Origin: Nakazawaea peltata
Lineage: Eukaryota; Ascomycota; Pichiomycetes; Alaninales; Pachysolenaceae
Length of the DNA stretch: 64,000 nucleotides
Direction of reading: 5' to 3'
Assembly (NCBI GenBank): GCA_001599355.1
Contig: BCGQ01000001.1
Coordinates: forward strand, 747,135-811,134
Every line of letters starts with the position of its first letter. The first letter of the stretch is position 1. A program made the position numbers and the translations under genes. Of this stretch, positions 46,960 through 56,498 are shown piece after piece. The notes under the pieces are model-generated. The model did not search any database, had not been told where the DNA came from, and saw only the letters and a list, made by a program, of their open reading frames with translations.

Positions 46960-47320
46960 ATAAAATAAATTCTGTACATAGTCAGTTCATGTAGTGATAA
47001 CTCCAGTCCATCCCCACCATTCCAATCAGCTCTTGAGAGGATGAAAAAAAAAAATGCTCCGCGACGGGGAATCGAACCCCGGTCTACCGCGCGACAAGCG
47101 GTAATTCTAGCCACTAAACTATCACGGATTTTACATGACACTAAAAGAAAAAAATCATATAAGTTCTAATGATTTAGAGCAATTTATTAAATGCGCATTT
47201 TTGCCGAACTACCTCCGATGAGCATCTCCGAATTAAAACCGCCGAGGGTGGGCTGGGGGGTTATATAAAGCCGTTTAAAATACGCTGATAAAAATCCATG
47301 TGTAGATATATTCAAACATA
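46960..47320. promoter_or_regulatory. MSW1/PEBP intergenic region with tRNA-Asp and TATA box
   Basis: Outside the tRNA gene, a clear TATATAAA box lies at 47262-47269, just after a GGGGGG run, and precedes the PEBP-gene ATG by about 52 bp. Nothing else is evident. Confidence 0.6.
47057..47128 (-). tRNA. tRNA-Asp(GUC)
   Basis: A 72-nt cloverleaf on the minus strand. The acceptor stem pairs TCCGTGA with TCGCGGA, with discriminator G. The anticodon stem encloses CTTGTCGC, anticodon GTC. The T arm CGGGG-TTCGATT-CCCCG is intact and there is no intron. A run of ten T on the minus strand follows immediately as the Pol III terminator. Confidence 0.96.
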
Positions 47321-47929
47321 ATGGCTATTCTTCACTATATCGAGAAAACTCTCGGTTATTACTTCTATAACTACAAAGGGAGAGATGATAAACTCATTTC
47401 CAACTTTGATGAGTTTAAAAATATCCCTTTGAACATTAAATTGGAATCGGACGAATTCGCAGATAATGGAGTTATGGCTGAAATCACGGGGAAGAAAAAT
47501 GAGAATTTGTCTCCGTCGATGAAATGGAACTCCAATGCTGAGGGAACTGAATCTTTCATGATCGTATGCCAAGATATCGATTTACCCCTCCCAATGGCTG
47601 CTACTCATATGATTATTTATGGTATCCCCAATTTGAAGACATCGTTTGACCTTGGTGAATTGACAGAGACCAAAATCAAACAATTCAAGCAACCTGAATT
47701 CAATTCCGGTTATGGTACCATGGGAAATCTCGGTTACCATGGTCCTCGCCCCCTTCTGAATCACGGTCCCCACAGATACGTCTTCCAAATCTTCGCTTTA
47801 AATGGTGAGGCTACCGAAAAACTTGCAGCAATTCAAAAAGCTCCAAGTTTAGCGCAGTGTCTTGAAATCGTCAAAGGTAACGTTTTAGGCAAGGGAATTT
47901 TGACAGGTACTTTTGAGAGAAGATTTTAA
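47321..47929 (+). CDS. PEBP-family protein (YbhB/Tfs1-like)
   Basis: 202 residues of the phosphatidylethanolamine-binding protein fold. Family motifs: SPSMKWN, the DIDLPLPMAATHMIIYGIP strand pair (equivalent of the DPDxP...HWxxxxIP motif), and GYHGPRPLLNHGPHRYVFQIFAL, the ligand-pocket GPxxP..G.HRY signature. It resembles the YbhB/plant-bacterial type more than S. cerevisiae Tfs1, which inhibits carboxypeptidase Y. A strong TATA box suggests regulated expression. Ligand and partner are unknown. Confidence 0.88.
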   Translation: MAILHYIEKTLGYYFYNYKGRDDKLISNFDEFKNIPLNIKLESDEFADNGVMAEITGKKNENLSPSMKWNSNAEGTESFMIVCQDIDLPLPMAATHMIIYGIPNLKTSFDLGELTETKIKQFKQPEFNSGYGTMGNLGYHGPRPLLNHGPHRYVFQIFALNGEATEKLAAIQKAPSLAQCLEIVKGNVLGKGILTGTFERRF

Positions 47930-47982
47930 TACTACAACCATTTATATTCTTATAATTATTATTACACCCATTTTTTTAAAAC

Positions 47983-49242
47983 CTATATACCTTCTCTAGC
48001 ACGTCTCTTCAACTTCTCCAACTCATCATCATCTCTTTGAGCACCCTTCTCAATTACCAAGTTCCTCAACAATCTATTTTCCATTTCTAATTGTTGAATT
48101 CTCATTTGTAATCTGTGGGCATTTTCATTCAAATCTTTTATACTTCTTTGCATTTCTTGTTCTTTCAACTTCTTTTTGATTCTAAATCTAGCCGAGGCAG
48201 CTGTATTTCTGCGTCTCTTATCAAGATCAGCATCTGAGCCACTTGGAGGAGTTAAATTGGAATTATAATCCTCACCAGTGCCATCAGGAGAAGCATTGGA
48301 AGCAGAGGGGATACTAGAGAACCCATTGTCGGTTTGCTCTAATTTGACACCATTACTTGTCTGGCCATCATATGAATGAGCTGTTGATGGAGGCGACATA
48401 CTGTCTGACGCAGCATAGCTGGAGTTATTATTTCTGGAAGAACTTGTGTCTAGAAGTGATACTAAATGAGATAACTGGCCATTTCCTGAAGCCGATTGCG
48501 AACTAGATTTGTTATTCAAGATATTCAAAGCATTCATAGCACTGTCATGGAAAGCAGAGTTCTCAGCTTGCTGCAGATTACCAGCTGCAGCTAAATTGGA
48601 TCCATTTCCATTAGAAGATTTAGACTGATGATGAGCTATCAATGCTGCTAATGCGTCTATTTGAATTTGAGACAAACCAGCATTTACTAAAGTGGACATG
48701 GCACCGGGTGGGACTTGAACCTTGGGCACTCCCGACAACAAACTGACTGACAATGAGTCAACTACGGAGTTCTTGGAGCTCTTCTGAGATGATAAAATAG
48801 TCACCAAACTTTGAGATAACAAATCTGGATTGATATTGGCGGAGCTTGTTGACTCACTGCCACTTGTGAGTGGAGTAGGTATGTTATTTTGAGGGGGGAC
48901 AGGCTGGGAGGGGTTCAGATTAGGCTGATACATCCCAAACGATGGTGTATTTGACAGGTCGGACGATGAGTTCACATATGGACCAGAATTCCCATTGTTA
49001 AGAGGGTTCCCATCAAAAAACTGAGGCTCATCGCCTCCATTATTCTTAGGTTTATCTTCATCTGGGAAGATGAAGGAATCATCAGCAAATGCGGCCAACT
49101 CAGCCGATAATTGGTTATCCAAAGAAGCAGGGTCAAGTTCCGACATGAAAGAATCCACATAGATCAACTGCTCCAATAATGCAGTCGAAGTCGAGTCATC
49201 TTGAATATCGTGACTCACTGCCTCGTTCAGTTTACTTGTCAT
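47983..49242 (-). CDS. bZIP transcription factor, Met4/Cys3 (MetR) type
   Basis: 419 residues. The C-terminal basic region RRRNTAASARFRIKKKLKEQ is the signature of Neurospora CYS3, Aspergillus MetR and yeast Met4, followed by a leucine-zipper-like helix. The family activates sulfur-amino-acid genes. The N-terminus has an acidic segment near 70-85 (FPDEDKP) and long N/S/Q-rich tracts. A perfect TCACGTGA lies 176 bp upstream of the ATG, the site used by Cbf1-Met4 complexes, so feedback regulation is likely. Gcn4 is excluded by the basic region. Which yeast orthologue (MET4 or MET28) it represents is unsure. Confidence 0.85.
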   Translation of the reverse strand: MTSKLNEAVSHDIQDDSTSTALLEQLIYVDSFMSELDPASLDNQLSAELAAFADDSFIFPDEDKPKNNGGDEPQFFDGNPLNNGNSGPYVNSSSDLSNTPSFGMYQPNLNPSQPVPPQNNIPTPLTSGSESTSSANINPDLLSQSLVTILSSQKSSKNSVVDSLSVSLLSGVPKVQVPPGAMSTLVNAGLSQIQIDALAALIAHHQSKSSNGNGSNLAAAGNLQQAENSAFHDSAMNALNILNNKSSSQSASGNGQLSHLVSLLDTSSSRNNNSSYAASDSMSPPSTAHSYDGQTSNGVKLEQTDNGFSSIPSASNASPDGTGEDYNSNLTPPSGSDADLDKRRRNTAASARFRIKKKLKEQEMQRSIKDLNENAHRLQMRIQQLEMENRLLRNLVIEKGAQRDDDELEKLKRRAREGI

Positions 49243-49562
49243 GATGAAGTAGTCGAATAAGTAACAAAGTGATCGAAAATATCCACACAGCTAACCGTAC
49301 CAAAGGGTCTAACGAACGCAATATAAGTAAATTATCGACTTTGTAGGTAACTTGTCAACCTTCTTAGCTCTTTGTACAGATAATATGAAAAATGGGCATG
49401 CGATGGATCACACAATATCACGTGATTTAACACAGTGTGTCATTCATCATATTTAACTTCCTTAAACGGAAGCTACGTGATAACTACCCAAATAGGAAAT
49501 AAATGCAAATTCATTAAATATAACATTATCTATGTACATGATAGGACATGGGGTTGGTGAGA
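49243..49562 (-). promoter_or_regulatory. Promoter of Met4/Cys3-type gene with CACGTG site
   Basis: 320 bp. The palindrome TCACGTGA is at 49418-49425, with TACGTGA near 49474. The region is AT-rich near the MTM1 stop. No gene is seen. Confidence 0.7.
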
Positions 49563-50729
49563 TCACACCTCGGAACGTAAACCGAAGAATCTCTTACTCA
49601 TCTCATAACTGCTGATCATAATCGCACACGAAGGGGCGATTTTCATGCTTCTTGGGGCCAAGCCAACATATAAAGAGCGGACTCCTTCATTTTTGGCTAT
49701 TAAATACAAGAATTTGAACATGGAGGTGTTACTGGCTTCTGTAGATACTTGTAATCTTGTCTTTCCGACATCGAAGGGATTAGTCAGTACTGCAGCTACA
49801 ATTCCCGACAGACATCCACTTAAGAAGCTTGTCATGAACACTTTAGAGTCGACTCTGGCACTCTTTGACATCAATGAAGAATCTCCTTCCAGAGCAGTAG
49901 CTTTTAAGTTGAAAAATGAAACGTTTTTCTGAAGGTTTCGTGATATAAATTCGTAAGAGGACCAGTAAATCCCACTGAAAGGTACATCTCTCCATAAAGT
50001 GATCTGTAAACCACGGAACAAAGAGGAAATCCCGGTGGTTTTTATCTCATTTAAAGAATTTTTTATCACCAAGTTCATTAAACTTCCAGAGTTGATATTG
50101 GAGTTGGAAGGAATGGCCTGTAATCTAGTCTTCAAAAGTTCAATTGGAGCTACAGTAGTAGCCGAAAGAACTCTGGCAAATGACCCACAAATTAAAGGAT
50201 TCAATAATGGATAATCTCCAATTGGAGATACATCTCTAAGATATTCATAACCTGAAAAGTAAACCACGTTGGAAGGGATTGCCATTATGAGAACCAAACT
50301 TAAACCTCTATATAAAGCTGAGAATCCTTCAGTAGTGTATATTTTGGAGATACCTTGGAAAGTACCCTTGATTCTGACATCTGGAGCTCCGCTAGATCCA
50401 GTGGATACAGGTGCAGTTTTAGACAGTAGCACTTGTTTCTGAGACTCCTGCCAGAAAACATGTGAGCTATTTGGAGTATTAGGCAGAAGAACATGTTGCT
50501 GCTGCAATCTGATTCTTACGACATCGAACGGTGTCACAGCTACAGAAGTAATAAACGAGCCAGCACATGCACTCATCATCCTTTGATTAAGTGTAATTTG
50601 ACCAGCAGATCTGGTCTCTGAAGACTGAGAGTTACCGGAGGCCGATGAAGAAGAAGCGGAAGCAGCTCGAAACTCCTCCACTTCGATTTCCTCTATGGTT
50701 CCTGCTATTTCAGACGAGATAGTGGCCAT
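49563..50729 (-). CDS. MTM1: Mitochondrial carrier Mtm1 (SLC25A39/40 type)
   Basis: 388 residues. An inner-membrane carrier affecting manganese loading of Sod2 in yeast; animal relatives import glutathione. Three carrier repeats show their signatures: TPFDVVRIRLQQQ near 80, APIELLKTRLQ near 210 and NPFDVGKTRLQVS near 330. The acidic Ser-rich N-terminus and the long insertion after the first signature (LPNTPNSSHVFWQ) are typical of Mtm1. Confidence 0.93.
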   Translation of the reverse strand: MATISSEIAGTIEEIEVEEFRAASASSSSASGNSQSSETRSAGQITLNQRMMSACAGSFITSVAVTPFDVVRIRLQQQHVLLPNTPNSSHVFWQESQKQVLLSKTAPVSTGSSGAPDVRIKGTFQGISKIYTTEGFSALYRGLSLVLIMAIPSNVVYFSGYEYLRDVSPIGDYPLLNPLICGSFARVLSATTVAPIELLKTRLQAIPSNSNINSGSLMNLVIKNSLNEIKTTGISSLFRGLQITLWRDVPFSGIYWSSYEFISRNLQKNVSFFNLKATALEGDSSLMSKSARVDSKVFMTSFLSGCLSGIVAAVLTNPFDVGKTRLQVSTEASNTSMFKFLYLIAKNEGVRSLYVGLAPRSMKIAPSCAIMISSYEMSKRFFGLRSEV

Positions 50730-52122
50730 AATATATCATATACAGGGACTGTGATTGTGATCCGACTCTCTCTTATCGATTTGACACTGGTTAGACGCCG
50801 CTGAAAATGGTCAATCTGGGAAGTTGATAGAGGTCTCTAAATGAATAATTCCACGCACAAAACTTAAATGAATGGATTTCTGGTACAATATCCAACTGTA
50901 ATAAAGATTTGAGTCTAGGTTGTACTCCGTAATCAACTGTTATCACAAGGCCTTGTTCTTTTGACTAATATTTTTCACCGCTTGAAGAAAATTTTTATTT
51001 GAATGCGCAAGAGCGTATTACAGGGCCGAAGAATAGGCGGAAGGGTGGGGGAAGAATAGGCGAAATGGCAGGGGAAAAGACGGGGATGAAGATGAAGGTG
51101 GCAAAGGGTGGTGGCGGGCGACATACGAGTGCGGAACGCAGTCAAGTGAATCCGAGAGTTCGGGAATCTCGGATCTCTTGACGTCGTTTCTCTGTCAGAT
51201 CCGCCCTGACTCCACTAATGCTGCGCGCATATCCCGAATCTCCGGCTGATAAAATCTTGGTTTCGGCCGCACAATCAGAACCGAGCCCCTCTTTAGTGAG
51301 AGGACACCCCCTTTAATGTGCGTGAAAAATTATTAAGGAGAAGTCTGAGGGGAGAAAGAAGGGGATTAAAAATTATTAAAGTAAAATTGAATTAAAGTTT
51401 AATTCCGTTGTTGGTACAGTGTCGCTATGGAGACAGCGTAGCTATGGAAACAGCAATGTTATGGCTGCAATGTATCTACAGTGACCTCTTCAGTTTCGAT
51501 TCTTGGCTGTTCCCGAATTGAATCATATTTAAATCGTTTCCATTCCAAATAATTTAATAAATTTTTATAATTAAGACGAATAGTTAGAAGTGGATATAAA
51601 ATTTGTTTCAACTATTTTACAACTTGAGGCGATATATTTTGGTACCAGCGATAGAGATTTTAACACTTGATTAGCACTTGACTACATTAAGCAGCTTCAT
51701 TATTACTGACGAATAGTCAGTTCACTCTTGAACGAATTACCAACACACCAACAAACCCAACGACAACAGCTGGTCGTTACTCCAACTCATACTCGACAAA
51801 TACCCAACTAACATCCAACCCATTACCCATTACCCATTACTCATCTCACGCTCAACTCACACCCGAATAATTACCCAACTCACAACCAACTCATTGCGCA
51901 CTACTTACCCCCTTCACCCCCTTTATTCCCCTCAACTTCCCCTAGTTTTCCCTTATTTTCTCTAATTTTCCCTAACTTCCCCTAGTTTTCCTTACCTCTC
52001 TCTAATTCCCCCTTTAATATTTCGCTCAGATTATTAATCTATCAAGTTGGAAAAACATGAGAGAAGCCAAAAATTACTAAAATAAACGCCGTAGATAAAT
52101 TGAGACTGAGGACAGTATAGAC
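50730..52122 (+). other. Long MTM1/KOG1 divergent intergenic region
   Basis: 1.39 kb with no supported gene. On the MTM1 side it is mixed, with a G-rich 60-codon plus frame at 50999-51181 that I judge spurious. Short duplications TATGGAGACAGC and TATGGAAACAGC lie near 51427 and 51445. On the KOG1 side, 51740-52020 is strongly C/A-rich, then CCCTARTTTTC repeats, with CCCATTACCCATTACCCATTA near 51820. This looks like a long pyrimidine-rich leader. Confidence 0.5.
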
Positions 52123-55100
52123 ATGCCGGTAAATACGTCTTCTACTCACCCATACGGTGTGGATGACGTCTCTATATCTCCGACAGATGTCCGTCATACT
52201 GCCTTTATCGATAGAGCAGAGCCACGGAGCCAACTGACACCAGAGCAGCAAGAACAAGACCTGCGACGTGACCAAGAACAACTGCTTCTAGTCCAAAATG
52301 GGTCACTGCAACGTACACATCTCAAACCTTTGAATATGGAGATGAGACATGGCTTCGAAGAAGAATATGCTTCCCCAGAATACATGGACATCCTCGCAAA
52401 TGGATTCTTTATATACTACGATGATAAGAGACATAATACATCTGGAAACCCAATGACAGACGATGAAAAGAGAGCCAATTATAGGAATAACCAGCCAATT
52501 TTGGATTGGAAAATCATGAAAGATAGACAAAAGACCGTAAGTGCTGCTATTGTATTATGTTTGAACTTGGGAGTAGATCCTCCTGACATTGTGAAAACTC
52601 ATCCATGTGCAATCACCGAAGGTGGCATCAATCCTTCTAACTTCACCGATACCAAAAAGTGTCTCCAAGCTATAGGTGATGCAATTCAAAAGAATCTCGA
52701 GATTTTGTCCTTGAGAACAAAATATAAACAGTCATTGGATCCTTCAGTGGAAGATTTGAAGCGTTTTTTGAATCAACTTAGACGTTCTTCCAAAGATGAG
52801 AGAATTTTATTTCATTATAATGGTCATGGTGTTCCTCAACCGACTCTGAGTGGTGAGATCTGGGTCTTCAACAGAGGTTATACACAGTATATTCCTATAT
52901 CATTGTATGATTTACAGACATGGTTAGGGGCTCCTTGTATTTATGTTTATGATTGTAGTTCTGCAGGGAATATCATTTCCAATTTCAAAAAATTTGTTCA
53001 GAAAAGAATCGATGATGACAATAACGGGAACCATGATATATCTGCCCCTTCACCAACATCTGCTTATGTGGACTGTATTCAATTGGCTGCTTGTAGAGCT
53101 AATGAGATTCTTCCTATGAACCCGGAGCTCCCGGCAGATTTATTCACTTGCTGCTTGACTTCACCTATAGATATCAGCGTGAAATGGTTTGTGATGAATT
53201 CTCCATTGAAAAAACATGGCCATTATGATTCATTATTCAATGAAAATGGCCAAATTATCATACCAGGAAAGTTGACTGATAGAAGAACTCCTCTTGGAGA
53301 ATTGAATTGGATATTTACCGCAATTACAGACACAATCGCCTGGATCACATTATCTAGACCTCTTTTCAAGAGATTGTTCAGACAGGATTTGATGGTTGCT
53401 GTTTTGTTCAGAAATTTCCTTTTAGCCAAGAGAATTATGCCATTGGTGGGATGTAATCCGATTTCTGACCCTCCTTTACCGGAAGTCAGACATCATCCTT
53501 TATGGGACTCATTCGATTTAGCCATTGATCAGATTTTGTCTCAACTTTTGATCAATCAAAAGGCTGCAGGAAATCCAGCCACTGCGATGTCGTTACAACA
53601 ATCCACCGCACTCACACAACAGCCTGGTCAACAGCTTGCGAACGGAGCAGCTACTCAAAGACCTCCAGGTTCGGATCCTGCCATGTCAAATTTCCAGCAT
53701 TCGACATTCTTTGAGCAACATTTGACCGCATTTGAGATGTGGTTGAAATATGGTGCTCAAACTCGTCAACCTCCTGAACAACTTCCGATTGTTCTTCAGG
53801 TTCTCTTATCGCAAGTGCATCGTATTAGAGCCCTTACTTTACTCTCCAGATTCTTAGATTTGGGCCCTTGGGCTGTATACCTTGCTCTTTCCATTGGAAT
53901 TTTCCCATATGTTTTGAAATTATTACAGAGTCCCGCTCCAGAGCTGAAACCTGTCTTGACTTTCATCTGGGCAAGAATATTGGGTGTAGATTACAAGAAT
54001 ACTCAACAGGAATTGGCAAAAGATGAAGGTTTCGACTACTTCTTGCAGATCCTTAGCATGCCGGTCCCACGAAGTAGTACTGGTGCTGTAAGCATATTGT
54101 CATTAGGAGAACCTCATAAACTGATGTCCTGTTTCATTTTGTCGCTTTTCGTAAGAGATAAGATTAACAACAAGAAAATGGTGGCATCTTCTGCTAACTA
54201 TTCCACAATTTTGCGTATTGTTGAGACGACGTCCAACCCTCACCTTAGACAATGGTCCCTGTTATTATTGTCTCAACTTTGGGATCAGTATCCAGAAGGG
54301 AAGTGGCTCGCTTACAAAGATGGTATTCTCGATAGATTAATTGCCATCTTAAGTGATCCTATTCCTGAGGTTAGAACTTCGGTGATCTTGGCATTGGCCA
54401 ACTTCTTACCGGATGTTAACAACAATGAAGAGGAACACAACACCAATAATTTCGGAAGAGAGGAACTTCAACAACAGGAGATCAGACTTGCCATTTCTGT
54501 TTTGAATGCTATGGAGGATGGTTCTCCGATCGTACGTCGTGAGATTGTAGTGTTTTTCAGTAAATTTGTATTGAAATACTTATCGTTCTTTTTGGTGAGC
54601 GCTTTTGGACAATTGGAGGAAGAGATTGCCTTGATTGATGACCCGATTTCTATAGATGAAGTTCGTAGGATGTCTCCTGCTTATGGAACTGTTTTCAGTA
54701 CTGCTTGGAAACTGCTTTTGATCTTCTCGGAAGATCCTCATAACGAAGTACAATCTTATGCTCAAGAGATCGTTGACTATGTTTTACTCAAGTTAAATGA
54801 AAGTAAACTTGGAGAGATTGCCTTGGAGATGGAACTGTACCTTTTGCAGAAGAGTTCAGTGCGTCTCAATAGTGAGATGGAGTCCATGCAAAACGGAAAT
54901 GGTCATATCAATGAACTCAAAATTCCAAAGAGAAACAATGCCAACTCAATGAATAGTATTAATAGATCGGCCTCGTTGAATATCAGCAAAAATGGGGGAA
55001 GAGTCACCACCATTTCATCTACTGCTGACCAAGACCAAAGAAGAATTGCATCGTCGGCATCAACATTCTCAGTCACCGATAGATTGAAGAATTCTCTTTC

Positions 55101-56454
55101 TTTAACTTCATGGTTGAAATCGTTGAACATCTTGGATCCAAATTCTGAAACAAACAATGGTGATCTGTTAAGATTCAATAATTTGTTGAATGGAAACTCC
55201 AAACCTATTTCTTTTGGGTACGGAAGTGAGCATAAACCTTTGACTCCAAGATTTAAAATGAGAGATATCAAAGTCTTACCCGATCTTCCTTTGACCTCTG
55301 GATTCTTTGACTACAGTTGTGAATACTTCCAAGAACCTCAACTTGGTCCGCAAGAATCAGAAGAACCTGGCAGTGAAGAATATACCAAAAAGATATGGAG
55401 AAGAAACAGAAATGAGGCTATCATCGCAGAGACTCAGGCTCAAAAAGTATTGGCATTAACAGGGGATTGGAATGAGATTCATTGCACGTTGGACAACAAA
55501 TCCCAACCTAGATTATTGAAGTTCACTCAATTTGAAGACTACTTGGTATCTACAGATGAAAAAGATACAGTAACTTGCTTTGACTATCAAAGAAATGAGA
55601 CATTGAGTAAATTCTCGAACGGAAATTCGGTGGGAACCAAGATTACAGATCTCAAATTCTTGAATGAGGACGACCAGCCATTACTTTTAACTGGATCATC
55701 AGATGGAGTAGTCAAATTATTCAAAAATTTCCACTCCACTGAAGATATCCAACTCATTTCTTCTTGGAGAGCCCTCACGGATTTATTATTGACATCCAGA
55801 TCTACTGGGTTGATATCTGAATGGCAACAATCTAGAGGTACATTGCTTGTCACTGGTGATGTCAAGATCATCAGATTATGGGACGCCCCAAGAGAAATGT
55901 GTATTGTGGACATTCCTGCTCGTTCCACAAGCTCCATCAGTTCTATCACTTCTGACCAGGTTGCCGGAAGTATATTTTGTTGTGGTTTCAACGATGGTAC
56001 TGTAAGAGTTTATGATAGAAGATTGTCCTCTCGTGAATCGATGGTCAAATATTGGAGAACTTCAAATTCCTCCATCAAAAAAGTTCAATTGCAACGTGGT
56101 GGATTCAGAGAGTTGGTTTCGGCAAATTCAGATGGTACTGTCCAATTCTGGGATATCAGGAATGATAAACCTGTTTCATCATTCAAGAATTCTCGTAGCA
56201 TAATGACAATGGAAGTCCATGAACATGCTCCTATCTACGCTACTGGGTCAAGAGGTGTTGATATTTTCACCACCTCTGGAGATTTGATCACTAAAATCAG
56301 AAATCCATATGGATATCTTTCCAATAGACCTTCTAGTTACCTTTCGAGTGTTACATTACATCCTCATAGAATGATGATGGCTACCAATTATGCTCATGAT
56401 AGCCAGATCACCGTCTACAATTGTGCCGATCCAAATCCGGTGGACTTCTTCTAA
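52123..56454 (+). CDS. KOG1: TORC1 subunit Kog1 (Raptor)
   Basis: 1443 residues. The scaffold of TOR complex 1 that presents substrates to Tor kinase. The Raptor N-terminal conserved domain (about 110-300) includes DWKIMKDRQKTVSAAIVLCLNLGVDPPD, HYNGHGVPQPT and YVYDCSSAGNI, the caspase-like fold. HEAT-like repeats follow from about 530 (LSQVHRIRALTLLSRFLDLGPWAV), then a Ser/Asn-rich linker near 920-1010. WD40 repeats start at about 1115. Length is close to yeast Kog1 (1557). CTG codons in HK-x-MSCF (54120) and WK-x-LLIF (54709) sit where other fungi tend to have small residues. Confidence 0.96.
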   Translation: MPVNTSSTHPYGVDDVSISPTDVRHTAFIDRAEPRSQLTPEQQEQDLRRDQEQLLLVQNGSLQRTHLKPLNMEMRHGFEEEYASPEYMDILANGFFIYYDDKRHNTSGNPMTDDEKRANYRNNQPILDWKIMKDRQKTVSAAIVLCLNLGVDPPDIVKTHPCAITEGGINPSNFTDTKKCLQAIGDAIQKNLEILSLRTKYKQSLDPSVEDLKRFLNQLRRSSKDERILFHYNGHGVPQPTLSGEIWVFNRGYTQYIPISLYDLQTWLGAPCIYVYDCSSAGNIISNFKKFVQKRIDDDNNGNHDISAPSPTSAYVDCIQLAACRANEILPMNPELPADLFTCCLTSPIDISVKWFVMNSPLKKHGHYDSLFNENGQIIIPGKLTDRRTPLGELNWIFTAITDTIAWITLSRPLFKRLFRQDLMVAVLFRNFLLAKRIMPLVGCNPISDPPLPEVRHHPLWDSFDLAIDQILSQLLINQKAAGNPATAMSLQQSTALTQQPGQQLANGAATQRPPGSDPAMSNFQHSTFFEQHLTAFEMWLKYGAQTRQPPEQLPIVLQVLLSQVHRIRALTLLSRFLDLGPWAVYLALSIGIFPYVLKLLQSPAPELKPVLTFIWARILGVDYKNTQQELAKDEGFDYFLQILSMPVPRSSTGAVSILSLGEPHKLMSCFILSLFVRDKINNKKMVASSANYSTILRIVETTSNPHLRQWSLLLLSQLWDQYPEGKWLAYKDGILDRLIAILSDPIPEVRTSVILALANFLPDVNNNEEEHNTNNFGREELQQQEIRLAISVLNAMEDGSPIVRREIVVFFSKFVLKYLSFFLVSAFGQLEEEIALIDDPISIDEVRRMSPAYGTVFSTAWKLLLIFSEDPHNEVQSYAQEIVDYVLLKLNESKLGEIALEMELYLLQKSSVRLNSEMESMQNGNGHINELKIPKRNNANSMNSINRSASLNISKNGGRVTTISSTADQDQRRIASSASTFSVTDRLKNSLSLTSWLKSLNILDPNSETNNGDLLRFNNLLNGNSKPISFGYGSEHKPLTPRFKMRDIKVLPDLPLTSGFFDYSCEYFQEPQLGPQESEEPGSEEYTKKIWRRNRNEAIIAETQAQKVLALTGDWNEIHCTLDNKSQPRLLKFTQFEDYLVSTDEKDTVTCFDYQRNETLSKFSNGNSVGTKITDLKFLNEDDQPLLLTGSSDGVVKLFKNFHSTEDIQLISSWRALTDLLLTSRSTGLISEWQQSRGTLLVTGDVKIIRLWDAPREMCIVDIPARSTSSISSITSDQVAGSIFCCGFNDGTVRVYDRRLSSRESMVKYWRTSNSSIKKVQLQRGGFRELVSANSDGTVQFWDIRNDKPVSSFKNSRSIMTMEVHEHAPIYATGSRGVDIFTTSGDLITKIRNPYGYLSNRPSSYLSSVTLHPHRMMMATNYAHDSQITVYNCADPNPVDFF

Positions 56455-56498
56455 TGTTCATCTACGATATCCATAAAGTATTAATCTCATTAAATAAG

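Noticed and set aside
50999-51181. 60-codon plus-strand frame rich in Gly/Lys/Arg in the MTM1/KOG1 gap
   Set aside because: Simple purine-rich composition and no family match; most likely a chance frame.
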